Assembly: GCA_002293105.1 (NCBI GenBank)
Contig: DBCP01000019.1
Coordinates: 6,910-21,241 of the forward strand
DNA from: Bacteroidetes bacterium UBA955
GTDB taxonomy: Bacteria; Bacteroidota; Bacteroidia; NS11-12g; UBA955
Length of the DNA stretch: 14,332 nucleotides
Direction: 5' to 3'
The notes under the pieces were generated by a model. It was not told the DNA's origin. It ran no database searches and saw only the letters and a program-made list of their open reading frames with translations. The position numbers and the translations under genes were made by a program. Below are positions 1-6,550 of this stretch, piece by piece (within the stretch, counting starts at the first letter, position 1; each line of letters begins with the position of its first letter).

Positions 1-73
1 ACAGTCGAAATTCACGCATGAGTGACTTGCTTTGAACATGCGTAGCAAGTTCAATTTCGTTGCCCATAGCCAT
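1..73 (-). CDS. Possible 5' end of an unidentified gene running off the left edge
   Basis: On the minus strand an ATG at 73-71 opens a frame that stays open to the window edge and begins MAMGNEIELATHVQSK. A second ATG lies two codons later. The frame follows the terminator of the tRNA gene, so it could be the next transcription unit on that strand. I do not recognise the peptide, see no TAnnTTTG promoter before it, and 24 codons are too few to call a gene with confidence. On the plus strand all three frames close within the first 40 bases, so the tail of a plus-strand gene is equally possible. Confidence 0.2.
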   Translation of the reverse strand, partial: MAMGNEIELATHVQSKSLMREFRL

Positions 74-101
74 TGAAAAACCGTTAAAAATGTGGGTAAT
101 G

Positions 102-138
102 AATAAAGAAGCCCCCTCGCTAATGGAGAGGAGGCTTC
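102..138 (-). terminator. Rho-independent terminator of the tRNA gene
   Basis: Positions 108-118 and 128-138 form an 11-bp stem with one C/A mismatch around a 9-base loop. On the minus strand the hairpin is followed by TTTATTC. It starts 4 bases beyond the tRNA 3' end, so it fits a terminator for that monocistronic tRNA transcript. Confidence 0.7.
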
Positions 139-141
139 GTG

Positions 142-216
142 TGGGCCCTGCTGGGTTCGAACCAGCGACCCCCTGATTATGAGTCAGGTGCTACTAACCA
201 GCTGAGCTAAGGGCCC
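142..216 (-). tRNA. tRNA with CAU anticodon, probably tRNA-Ile2 (lysidine type)
   Basis: The minus strand folds into a full cloverleaf: 7-bp acceptor GGGCCCT/AGGGCCC, anticodon arm CCTGA-CTCATAA-TCAGG, variable loop GGGTC, and T-arm GCTGG-TTCGAAC-CCAGC, with discriminator A at 142. CCA is not encoded. The anticodon is CAU, which reads AUG unless C34 is changed to lysidine by TilS, when it reads AUA. The acceptor stem and T-arm resemble E. coli tRNA-Ile2 (ileX) more than elongator tRNA-Met, so I favour Ile2; elongator Met remains possible. The D-arm has one extra base: the 5' strand GCTC faces TAGC, giving a C/U mismatch at 13-22 or a bulged U. Confidence 0.93.
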
Positions 217-249
217 GGTTCTCAGCTCCATTTGGAGTTGAAAGGGTTG

Positions 250-281
250 CAAATTTAGTCAATTTTACATCGCTAAGCCAA
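250..281 (-). promoter_or_regulatory. Bacteroidota-type promoter of the tRNA gene
   Basis: Reading the minus strand, TAAATTTG at 257-250 matches the Bacteroidota -7 consensus TAnnTTTG. A TTGG at 281-278 stands about 20 bases upstream as the -33 element. The predicted start lies near 243, leaving a leader of about 27 bases before the tRNA 5' end at 216. Confidence 0.6.
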
Positions 282-348
282 TGAATATCCAAAATATTAT
301 TTCCCCATCTCCGATGTTTTCAATCACCGGAGTATGTAAATTCGCTCT

Positions 349-1494
349 GTGCAAGTTTCGAAACTTCCCGGTCAGGGAGCCTCAATCTTTACCGTGATGT
401 CGGCCCTCGCCGCCAAACACAACGCCATCAATCTATCTCAAGGATTTCCTGAATTCAATCCAGATCCCACTCTCGTAGAATCGGTTCATCGCGCCATGAA
501 GAATGGCCTGAATCAGTATTCGCCGATGGCTGGACAGCTTTCGTTGAGGCAGGTATTGGCTGACAGACAAAATAGCTGGGGCAGGGTATTTTCCATTGAT
601 GCGGACAAGCACATTACCATTGTTCCGGGGGCAACCGCTGGTTTGTTTTCGGTTTTTCAAGCCTTGGTGATGTCGGGCGATGAAGTGATATTGTTCGATC
701 CCTCTTACGATTGTTACGCGCCATCCATTGTGTTGGCCGGTGGTGTACCCGTGCGATTGTCGATCAATCCTGATGGGAGTTATCCTTTCGATGCCTTGAA
801 ACATGCAATCAATGCCAAAACGAAAATGGTGGTCGTAAATACGCCACACAATCCTTTGGGTTTGGTTTTTGGTCGCGCACAGTGGGCTGCGTTGTCGCAA
901 GTACTAACTGATACTTCAGTCATTGTTCTGAGCGATGAAGTATACGAACACATGGTTTTTGATGAATCTGAACATGTTTCAGTCTTGCAAGTGCCTGAAT
1001 TGGCTCATCGAGCGGTGGCAATATCTTCGTTTGGTAAAACCTTTCACGCCACCGGATGGAAGTTGGGCTATGTAACTGCGCCTGAAAATCTTACCCACGA
1101 AATAAGAAAAATATATCAGTTTTTGGCTTTTGCAGCGAATACACCCATGCAAATTGCCGCGGCGGAATTCTTGTCGAGCAATCCCCGCTATGAAAAATCT
1201 GTTTCCACAGTAATGCAGCAAAAACGAGATTTATTTGTAGACAGACTTCACAAATCGCGGTTTCGATTGCTTCCATGTGCGGGTGCCTATTTTCAAATCG
1301 TGGATTACAGCGATATATCCGATAGGCCCGATCTTGATTTTGCCATTCATCTCACAGAAACATTGGGTGTGGCTTCGATTCCGGTGAGTGCGTTTTATGA
1401 AAATCCGCACCCCAACCAACGTTGGCTTAGGTTTTGTTTCGCCAAAAATGATGAAACCCTGCTAAAGAGTACAGAATTGTTATGTCAGCTTTAA
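349..1494 (+). CDS. ybdL: PLP-dependent methionine/glutamine aminotransferase (YbdL/KAT type)
   Basis: A fold-type I aminotransferase of 381 residues, the usual length for the kynurenine/glutamine transaminase K and YbdL group. It transfers the amino group of methionine, glutamine or aromatic amino acids to 2-oxo acids. Visible signatures are the N-terminal INLSQGFPEF block (27-36), NTPHNPLG (164-171), the SDEVYEH block with Asp196 and Tyr199, SSFGK with the PLP lysine at 230, and RWLRF near the C-terminus with the carboxylate-binding Arg at about 361. The start is GTG 349, because an in-frame TAA at 337-339 blocks extension; the next in-frame ATG would remove conserved sequence. The downstream omega-amidase gene overlaps it by 13 bases, so the two are co-translated and probably act together: the amidase removes the 2-oxoglutaramate made when glutamine is the amino donor. 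Exact substrate preference is inferred. Confidence 0.93.
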   Translation: MQVSKLPGQGASIFTVMSALAAKHNAINLSQGFPEFNPDPTLVESVHRAMKNGLNQYSPMAGQLSLRQVLADRQNSWGRVFSIDADKHITIVPGATAGLFSVFQALVMSGDEVILFDPSYDCYAPSIVLAGGVPVRLSINPDGSYPFDALKHAINAKTKMVVVNTPHNPLGLVFGRAQWAALSQVLTDTSVIVLSDEVYEHMVFDESEHVSVLQVPELAHRAVAISSFGKTFHATGWKLGYVTAPENLTHEIRKIYQFLAFAANTPMQIAAAEFLSSNPRYEKSVSTVMQQKRDLFVDRLHKSRFRLLPCAGAYFQIVDYSDISDRPDLDFAIHLTETLGVASIPVSAFYENPHPNQRWLRFCFAKNDETLLKSTELLCQL

Positions 1495-2255
1495 ACGTCT
1501 ACCTCATCCAAACCGCCCTCAACTGGGAAAATCCTTTAGCCAACAGGGCGAGATTGCAGTGGCATATGGGACAAACCATGTCCAATTCGTTGGTTGTTTT
1601 GCCGGAGATGTTTGGAACAGGCTTTACCATGAGTCCGCAGGAGTGGGCCGAATCCATGGACGGTGAAACCGTGCAATGGATGAAGGCCATGAGTGCAGAT
1701 AGAATGATCTGTGGTAGTTTGGCGATTCAAGAAAACGGACAGTTCTACAACCGCTTTTTGGCTGTGTATCAAGGCCAGGTGGTGGCTCAGTATGATAAAC
1801 GACACCTATTTTCATTCGCTGGAGAACACGAATCCTATACCGCTGGAGATAAACCCTGTGTGTTTCGCTTTCAAGGATGGGATATCGCGCCATTTATTTG
1901 CTACGATTTGCGGTTCCCGGCATGGTTGCGCAAAACGATGCTCGCCGAACAGTCGAACATACCCCAGTGCATGCTGATTGTGGCCAATTGGCCTTCTGTC
2001 AGAATTGCTGCTTGGGATGCATTGCTGAAAGCCCGTGCCATTGAAAATCAGTGCTACGTGTTGGCTGTAAACAGGGTAGGAAACGATGGAAAAGGCATCG
2101 CCCATAATGGACATTCTCAAGCCATTCGGTTCGATGGTGATTATCTGATGCAACCCCATGAAAGAGAAGGCATCGCCCATGTGGTTTTGGAAAAAGGTCC
2201 GCTAGAACAGTTTCGTGCCAAATTTCCATTTCTCAATGACGCCGATGGATTCTGA
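1482..2255 (+). CDS. yafV: Omega-amidase, nitrilase superfamily (YafV/Nit2-like)
   Basis: A carbon-nitrogen hydrolase of 257 residues, the normal size for the family. It most likely hydrolyses 2-oxoglutaramate or 2-oxosuccinamate to the dicarboxylic oxo acid plus ammonia in the cytoplasm. The Glu-Lys-Cys catalytic triad is visible as VLPEMF (Glu42), YDKRHLF (Lys106) and PFICYDLRFP (Cys140); the second conserved Glu is in the FAGEHESY segment (115). ATG 1482 lies inside the end of the aminotransferase gene in another frame, giving a 13-base overlap and probable translational coupling. Pairing of a glutamine-type transaminase with an omega-amidase is the known 'glutaminase II' arrangement, which pulls transamination forward and salvages methionine from 4-methylthio-2-oxobutanoate. 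Family assignment is firm; the substrate rests on context. Confidence 0.92.
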   Translation: MSALNVYLIQTALNWENPLANRARLQWHMGQTMSNSLVVLPEMFGTGFTMSPQEWAESMDGETVQWMKAMSADRMICGSLAIQENGQFYNRFLAVYQGQVVAQYDKRHLFSFAGEHESYTAGDKPCVFRFQGWDIAPFICYDLRFPAWLRKTMLAEQSNIPQCMLIVANWPSVRIAAWDALLKARAIENQCYVLAVNRVGNDGKGIAHNGHSQAIRFDGDYLMQPHEREGIAHVVLEKGPLEQFRAKFPFLNDADGF

Positions 2256-2287
2256 CAATAGTCGGAGATCCAGCCTACACACCTGAG

Positions 2288-2314
2288 TAACTTTGCAACT
2301 GCCGTAGAAAGTTA
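2288..2314 (+). promoter_or_regulatory. Candidate promoter -7 element inside an inverted repeat, upstream of the SulP gene
   Basis: TAACTTTG at 2288-2295 matches TAnnTTTG exactly, about 60 bases before the SulP start. The same bases form the left arm of a 7-bp inverted repeat, TAACTTT (2288-2294) with AAAGTTA (2308-2314), around a 13-base loop. No good -33 TTG is seen at the usual distance, so a regulator may be needed, or the element may be weak. Confidence 0.45.
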
Positions 2315-2354
2315 GTTTGACTATACATTTTACGGTTGAAATTGTTGCGCAACT

Positions 2355-3968
2355 GTGAGTCAAACAACCAAAAAATCGCTCGTTCCAGAAGACGGTATAA
2401 AAGGACTTAAATCGCATTTTGTCAGTGATTTATCAGCTGGATTTCTGGTTTTTTTGATTGCACTTCCACTGAGTTTGGGGATTGCTAAAGCGAGTGAATT
2501 TCCTCCCATTATGGGGCTGATTACAGCCATGATTGGTGGTGTTTTGGTTTCTTGGATTTCTGGTTCTGTTTTGACAATAAAAGGTCCTGCTGCAGGATTG
2601 ATCATGATTGTTGCTGGTAGCGTTCACGATTTTGGTAACGGTGATGCACAATTGGGTTGGCATTTGGCACTGGGGGCCTTGATGGTTTCCGGGGTATTGC
2701 AAGTTTTATTTGGCCTCATTCGAATGGGTTCTTTGGCAGATTTCTTCCCATTGAGTGCTGTTCATGGTATGCTCGCAGCCATTGGAATAACCATTATTGC
2801 CAAACAAAGCCACGTTCTTTTGGGCGTAAATCCTGTTGATATCGCCGGAAATCCAATTACACACCCCATTGACTTATTGATGGCGATTCCCAAATCAATT
2901 CAATTGGCCGATGTGAATGCCGCGAGTATTGGTGTGTTGAGCCTAATTGTTGTCTTGTTTTGGGTCTATTTCCCGATCAATGCTGTTCGTAAAATTCCAC
3001 AGCCATTGGTTGTATTGATGATTGCCATTCCCTTGGCGGCAGCATTGTCGTTGTCGAAAGCCCATCTCATTCATTTTGATCAAGATTTGAAACATACAAT
3101 TGCTTGGAATGAACGTTTCGATGGTATTGAGAGGCCTTGGTTGTTTATGAAATATGTTTTGCTTTTTGCTGTGGTAGGAAGTTTGGAGAGTTTGCTTACT
3201 GTCAAAGCCATCGATGCCATCGATCCCCATAAGCGAAAGAGCAATGCCAACAAAGACCTCATGGCCGTGGGTTTTGGGAATGTGGTTAGTGCCGTTTTGG
3301 GCGGGCTACCCATGATTGCGGAAGTCGCCCGAAGCAGCGCCAACGTAAATAACGGAGCCAAAACGCGTTGGTCCAACTTTTATCACGGCTTATTCATGCT
3401 GGTTTTTTTGATTTTGGACTTGCAGTTTAGCGATTTGATTCCATTTTCTGCACTCGCAGCGATGTTGATTGGTGTGGGTATCAAATTGGCTAGTCCAAAA
3501 GAATTTGGTCGAATGGCAAAGATTGGCCCTGAACAATTGTTGGTGTTCTGCGTAACCATCGTAGCCACACTTTGCACCGATTTGTTAATCGGGATTGTGG
3601 TGGGTGTATTGGTTAAATTATTTTCGCAATGGATATTGGGTGTACCTCTCCATAATGTATTCAGAGTCAGTGTCATCAAAGAAAAATCCCTGTTAACGGT
3701 TTTTGGTGCCGCAGTATTTTCAAACTGGCTGGGTCTGAAAAAAATATTGGATGCTGTTCCACGAACACATTGTTATAAAGTAGATCTCTCGTATTGTAAT
3801 GTTGTTGATCATACAGTGATGAATAATTTGTTGCATTTAGAGAAAGAATTTGCTGATGAAGGGGGATCTCTTTCGGTCATTGGATTGGATGATTTTGTAT
3901 CTGTATCGCAGTCGAATCACCGATTGTCAACCCGCACAAAAGTGCATAAGCCAAAGCAGAATAGTTAA
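2355..3968 (+). CDS. SulP-family inorganic anion transporter
   Basis: A 537-residue integral membrane protein of the SulP/SLC26 family (sulfate, bicarbonate or other anion uptake, usually H+ or Na+ coupled). Many hydrophobic segments run from about residue 24 to 425. The family signature is visible near the N-terminus as DLSAGFLVFLIALPLSLGIA and TIKGPAAGL (74-82). The C-terminal part (about 435-520) is a short cytoplasmic STAS-like domain containing KVDLSYCNVVDHTV and a Gly-Gly-Ser-Leu strand. Length is typical. The start is GTG 2355: an in-frame TGA at 2337-2339 lies upstream and there is no ATG before the conserved region. A 10-bp palindrome, GTTGCGCAAC (2344-2353), ends one base before the start codon. 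No carbonic anhydrase gene is adjacent, so the substrate cannot be read from context. Confidence 0.93.
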   Translation: MSQTTKKSLVPEDGIKGLKSHFVSDLSAGFLVFLIALPLSLGIAKASEFPPIMGLITAMIGGVLVSWISGSVLTIKGPAAGLIMIVAGSVHDFGNGDAQLGWHLALGALMVSGVLQVLFGLIRMGSLADFFPLSAVHGMLAAIGITIIAKQSHVLLGVNPVDIAGNPITHPIDLLMAIPKSIQLADVNAASIGVLSLIVVLFWVYFPINAVRKIPQPLVVLMIAIPLAAALSLSKAHLIHFDQDLKHTIAWNERFDGIERPWLFMKYVLLFAVVGSLESLLTVKAIDAIDPHKRKSNANKDLMAVGFGNVVSAVLGGLPMIAEVARSSANVNNGAKTRWSNFYHGLFMLVFLILDLQFSDLIPFSALAAMLIGVGIKLASPKEFGRMAKIGPEQLLVFCVTIVATLCTDLLIGIVVGVLVKLFSQWILGVPLHNVFRVSVIKEKSLLTVFGAAVFSNWLGLKKILDAVPRTHCYKVDLSYCNVVDHTVMNNLLHLEKEFADEGGSLSVIGLDDFVSVSQSNHRLSTRTKVHKPKQNS

Positions 3969-4035
3969 TCCATGTTGATTGAGTCACTGACTCAGTTAAG
4001 CGTATCAAAATTGTCGTTCTCCTCACGATTTATCG

Positions 4036-4043
4036 TACCTTTG
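4036..4043 (+). promoter_or_regulatory. -7 promoter element of prfB, implying a near-leaderless mRNA
   Basis: TACCTTTG matches the Bacteroidota -7 consensus TAnnTTTG and ends only 5 bases before the GTG start codon at 4049. A TTG at 4011-4013 is a possible -33 element, with 22 bases between. Transcription would start at or within a few bases of the GTG, so the prfB mRNA would have almost no leader. Confidence 0.55.
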
Positions 4044-4048
4044 CACCT

Positions 4049-5147
4049 GTGAATACAGAGCAATTTAAAGATTTAAGAGGCCGTGTAGAGGCTTTGAGGA
4101 GGTATCTTTGACGTCGATAGGAAACTTGCGGAAATCGCCGACGAAGAAGAGCAAACCCTAGATCCCAAATTTTGGGATGAGCCGAAAAAGGCAGAGTTGC
4201 ACCTGAAGAAAATCAAAGACAAGAAAATTTGGACCGATGCCTATGGGTTGATTACAAACGCCATCGGAGATTTGGAAGTGCTGATTGAATTCCAAGAAAT
4301 AGGGGAGGCTAGCAGCGAGGAAGTTCATGCCCATTACCTCCAACTCATGCAATTGGTTGAGGATTTGGAATTCAAAAACATGCTGCAAAGCGAAGAAGAT
4401 CACTTGGGCTGTGTATTGGAAATCAATGCCGGTGCAGGTGGCACGGAAAGCTGTGACTGGGCACAAATGCTTACCCGCATGTACCTAATGTGGGCAGAGA
4501 AAAATGGGTTCTCTATTACAGAACTCGATAGACAGGATGGCGATGTTGCTGGTGTGAAGAGCGTGTCGCTCGAAATCAAAGGCGATTTTGCTTTTGGATA
4601 CCTCAAAGGAGAAAATGGGGTTCACCGTATGGTCCGTATTTCTCCGTTTGATTCCAATGCTCGCCGACATACCTCATTTGTGAGTGTGTATGCATACCCA
4701 TTGGTGGATGATACCATCGAAATTGAAATCAAGCCCCAAGACGTGGAGTTGCATACCAGTAGATCGGGTGGTGCAGGCGGACAGAATGTGAACAAGGTTG
4801 AAACGAAGGTGCAGTTGACCCACACGCCAACCGGTATTGTGGTGGTTTGTCAGGTTGATAGAAGTCAGTTGGGAAACCGCGAGCGCGCCATGCAAATGTT
4901 GAAGTCGCGATTGTATGAATTGGAATTGGCCAAACGCAACGCTGCGCGGGCCGAGATCGAAGATGGTAAAATGAAAATCGAGTGGGGTTCACAAATCAGG
5001 AACTACGTATTCCACCCTTACAAGTTGGTGAAAGACGTTCGAACTGGCGAGGAAACCAGCAACGTAGGCAACGTGATGGATGGCGATCTTTGGCCGTTTA
5101 TCAAGAGTTACTTACTGGCAGCCAGCGGTGGCGAATTGAAAAAATAA
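4049..5147 (+). CDS. prfB: Peptide chain release factor 2, expressed by +1 programmed frameshift
   Basis: RF2 recognises UAA and UGA at the ribosomal A site and triggers peptidyl-tRNA hydrolysis. The first 20 codons, from GTG 4049, encode [20 protein letters not shown] and end at an in-frame TGA (4109-4111). A +1 shift at CTT continues in the frame starting at GAC 4110-4112 through to TAA 5145-5147. The shifted product has 365 residues, the same as E. coli RF2. The codon-recognition tripeptide SPF is at 198-200 and the catalytic GGQ at 243-245, within [13 protein letters not shown]. Without the shift the product stops at 20 residues; starting after the stop would lose the first part of the conserved N-terminal helical domain. 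The gene stands alone, with its own promoter and a strong terminator. Expression is autoregulated by RF2 availability, as in other bacteria with this site. Confidence 0.96.
4097..4112 (+). promoter_or_regulatory. prfB +1 programmed frameshift site
   Basis: The sequence AGGAGG TAT CTT TGA C has all known parts of the RF2 recoding signal: an internal Shine-Dalgarno-like AGGAGG (4097-4102), one spacer codon, the slippery CTT (4106-4108) and the UGA-C stop context. Spacing is identical to the E. coli site (AGGGGG TAT CTT TGA C). When RF2 is scarce the ribosome pauses at UGA, and tRNA-Leu slips onto UUU. In a genome where SD sequences are rare before start codons, this retained internal SD shows that the anti-SD of 16S rRNA is still used here. 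Confidence 0.95.
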
Positions 5148-5150
5148 TAC

Positions 5151-5185
5151 AAAAATAAATGGGCGCGGAGCGCCCATTTATTTTT
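5151..5185. terminator. Bidirectional Rho-independent terminator between prfB and phr
   Basis: A perfect 16-bp stem, AAAAATAAATGGGCGC (5151-5166) pairing with 5170-5185, closes on a 3-base GGA loop. The GC core is at the tip and the A-rich and T-rich flanks give a U-tract on either strand. It serves both convergent units: prfB on plus and the photolyase operon on minus. Confidence 0.9.
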
Positions 5186-5224
5186 CATCCTGCAAATCCT
5201 CCATATATAAATCCCAAATCCCGA

Positions 5225-6550
5225 TTAACCGGGTTTTAACGCCGCATCGTACGTATCCAAACAACGTTTTCTGGCGAATGCATGGTCAACCATCGGCGCC
5301 GGGTAACTCGCTGTGCCAAACTCTGGCACCCACTGCTTGATGTACTGAAACTGCTTATCGAACTTTTCCATTTGTAACGTAGGATTGAACACCCTAAAAT
5401 AGGGGGCTGCATCCACGCCTGAACCCGCGGCCCATTGCCAACCACCATTGTTGCTCGCCAATTCGAAATCCAACAGCTTCTCCGCAAAGTACGCTTCTCC
5501 CCATCGCCAATCAATCAGCAAATGCTTGGTCAAGAAACTCGCCACGATCATTCGAACCCGGTTGTGCATAAAGCCTGTAGTATTCAACTCACGCATTCCA
5601 GCATCTACAATGGGATACCCCGTTTTTCCTTCCTTCCACCGCCCATAATCTTCCTCGCTATTTCTCCAGGCAATCTGATTGTACAGCGGTTTGAATGCGC
5701 CGCTAACCACATGCGGAAAATGCCATAATATCTGAATGTAAAAATCGCGCCAGATCAACTCGTTCACAAACGTTTCATTCAATGTGAGCGCCTTGGATAA
5801 TTTTTCCCGAATACTGATTGTGCCAAAACGAAAATGAAGCCCCAGTCTACTCGTGCCCTTTACCGACGGGAAATTCCTTTTTTGGTCGTATTCCTTGATC
5901 AATATTTGGGTGATCGTCTTCTCGGGGTAGTCAAATTCAAACGATTCAAAACCCATCGATGCCAAAGTGGGTAGAGACGAACGTTGTTCCACGGCAACTT
6001 GTGCGAGGAACTGAATCGCGTCTGTTGAAGTGTAATGCACCATGGGGTGTTGGGCAAGATGCAATTTCCATTTTCGGCTGTAGGGCGTGAAAACGGTATA
6101 CGGCTTGCCATCGTCTTTAGTAACCTCCGATTTTTCAAAAATGCAATGGTCTTTAAACGTCAAAAACGCCGTATTGTTTATTCCACACAATGCTTCTACT
6201 TGATTGTCGCGAGCAATGGCCGATGGTTCGTAATCTCGGTTACAAACCACTGCGATACCCGGATCCTTCTGCAGTTGTTGCTCCCAAATCTCCAATGGAT
6301 GGCCATACCATACCATTAAATCGCCGCCTGCCTGTTGCAACTGTTCTTTGATAGAGGCAATTTCTTGATGAATGAACTGCACCCGGGTATCTTTGGGGTT
6401 CTCGAGGCGGTCTAGGATCGACTTGTCAAAGATGAACACACATTGTATTCGGGCGTTGTTTTCCTTGGCCAATACGGCGGCCTGGAATAAGCCATGGTTG
6501 TCGTTCAGTCGCAAATCGCGGCGAAACCAAAAGTAAACAGTTTTTTGCAT
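5225..6550 (-). CDS. phr: Deoxyribodipyrimidine photolyase (class I CPD photolyase)
   Basis: A 441-residue photolyase that uses blue light and reduced FAD to split cyclobutane pyrimidine dimers. The N-terminal antenna-binding domain starts with VYFWFRRDLRLNDNHGL (5-21). The FAD-binding helical domain follows, with GTSRLGLHFRFGTIS, ELIWRDFYIQ, TGYPIVDAGMREL, HNRVRMIVASFLTK, and NGGWQWAAGSGVDAAPYFR carrying the tryptophans of the electron-transfer chain. It is a little shorter than E. coli Phr (472) but not truncated. Its ATG (6550-6548) shares one base with the TGA stop of the upstream yfcH-like gene (sequence TGATG), so the two are translationally coupled. The divergent B12-binding MerR regulator suggests light-dependent expression. 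A cryptochrome role without repair cannot be excluded by sequence. Confidence 0.95.
   Translation of the reverse strand: MQKTVYFWFRRDLRLNDNHGLFQAAVLAKENNARIQCVFIFDKSILDRLENPKDTRVQFIHQEIASIKEQLQQAGGDLMVWYGHPLEIWEQQLQKDPGIAVVCNRDYEPSAIARDNQVEALCGINNTAFLTFKDHCIFEKSEVTKDDGKPYTVFTPYSRKWKLHLAQHPMVHYTSTDAIQFLAQVAVEQRSSLPTLASMGFESFEFDYPEKTITQILIKEYDQKRNFPSVKGTSRLGLHFRFGTISIREKLSKALTLNETFVNELIWRDFYIQILWHFPHVVSGAFKPLYNQIAWRNSEEDYGRWKEGKTGYPIVDAGMRELNTTGFMHNRVRMIVASFLTKHLLIDWRWGEAYFAEKLLDFELASNNGGWQWAAGSGVDAAPYFRVFNPTLQMEKFDKQFQYIKQWVPEFGTASYPAPMVDHAFARKRCLDTYDAALKPG

Noticed and set aside
433..900. A 155-residue minus-strand frame inside the aminotransferase gene
   Set aside because: Low-complexity, basic composition with no recognisable motif, fully opposite a conserved enzyme gene.
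2355..3968. SulP gene as part of a bicarbonate-uptake system with carbonic anhydrase
   Set aside because: No carbonic anhydrase gene is next to it, and prfB follows with its own promoter.
3979..3995. Inverted repeat TGAGTC-ACT-GACTCA between the SulP gene and prfB
   Set aside because: A short 6-bp stem without a following U-tract. It may be chance, so I do not call it a terminator or operator.
4197..5147. A 316-residue frame starting after the prfB TGA, as a stand-alone release factor gene
   Set aside because: The upstream 20 codons and CTT-TGA-C join it by the classical +1 shift to give exactly full-length RF2, and the isolated frame lacks the N-terminal helices.
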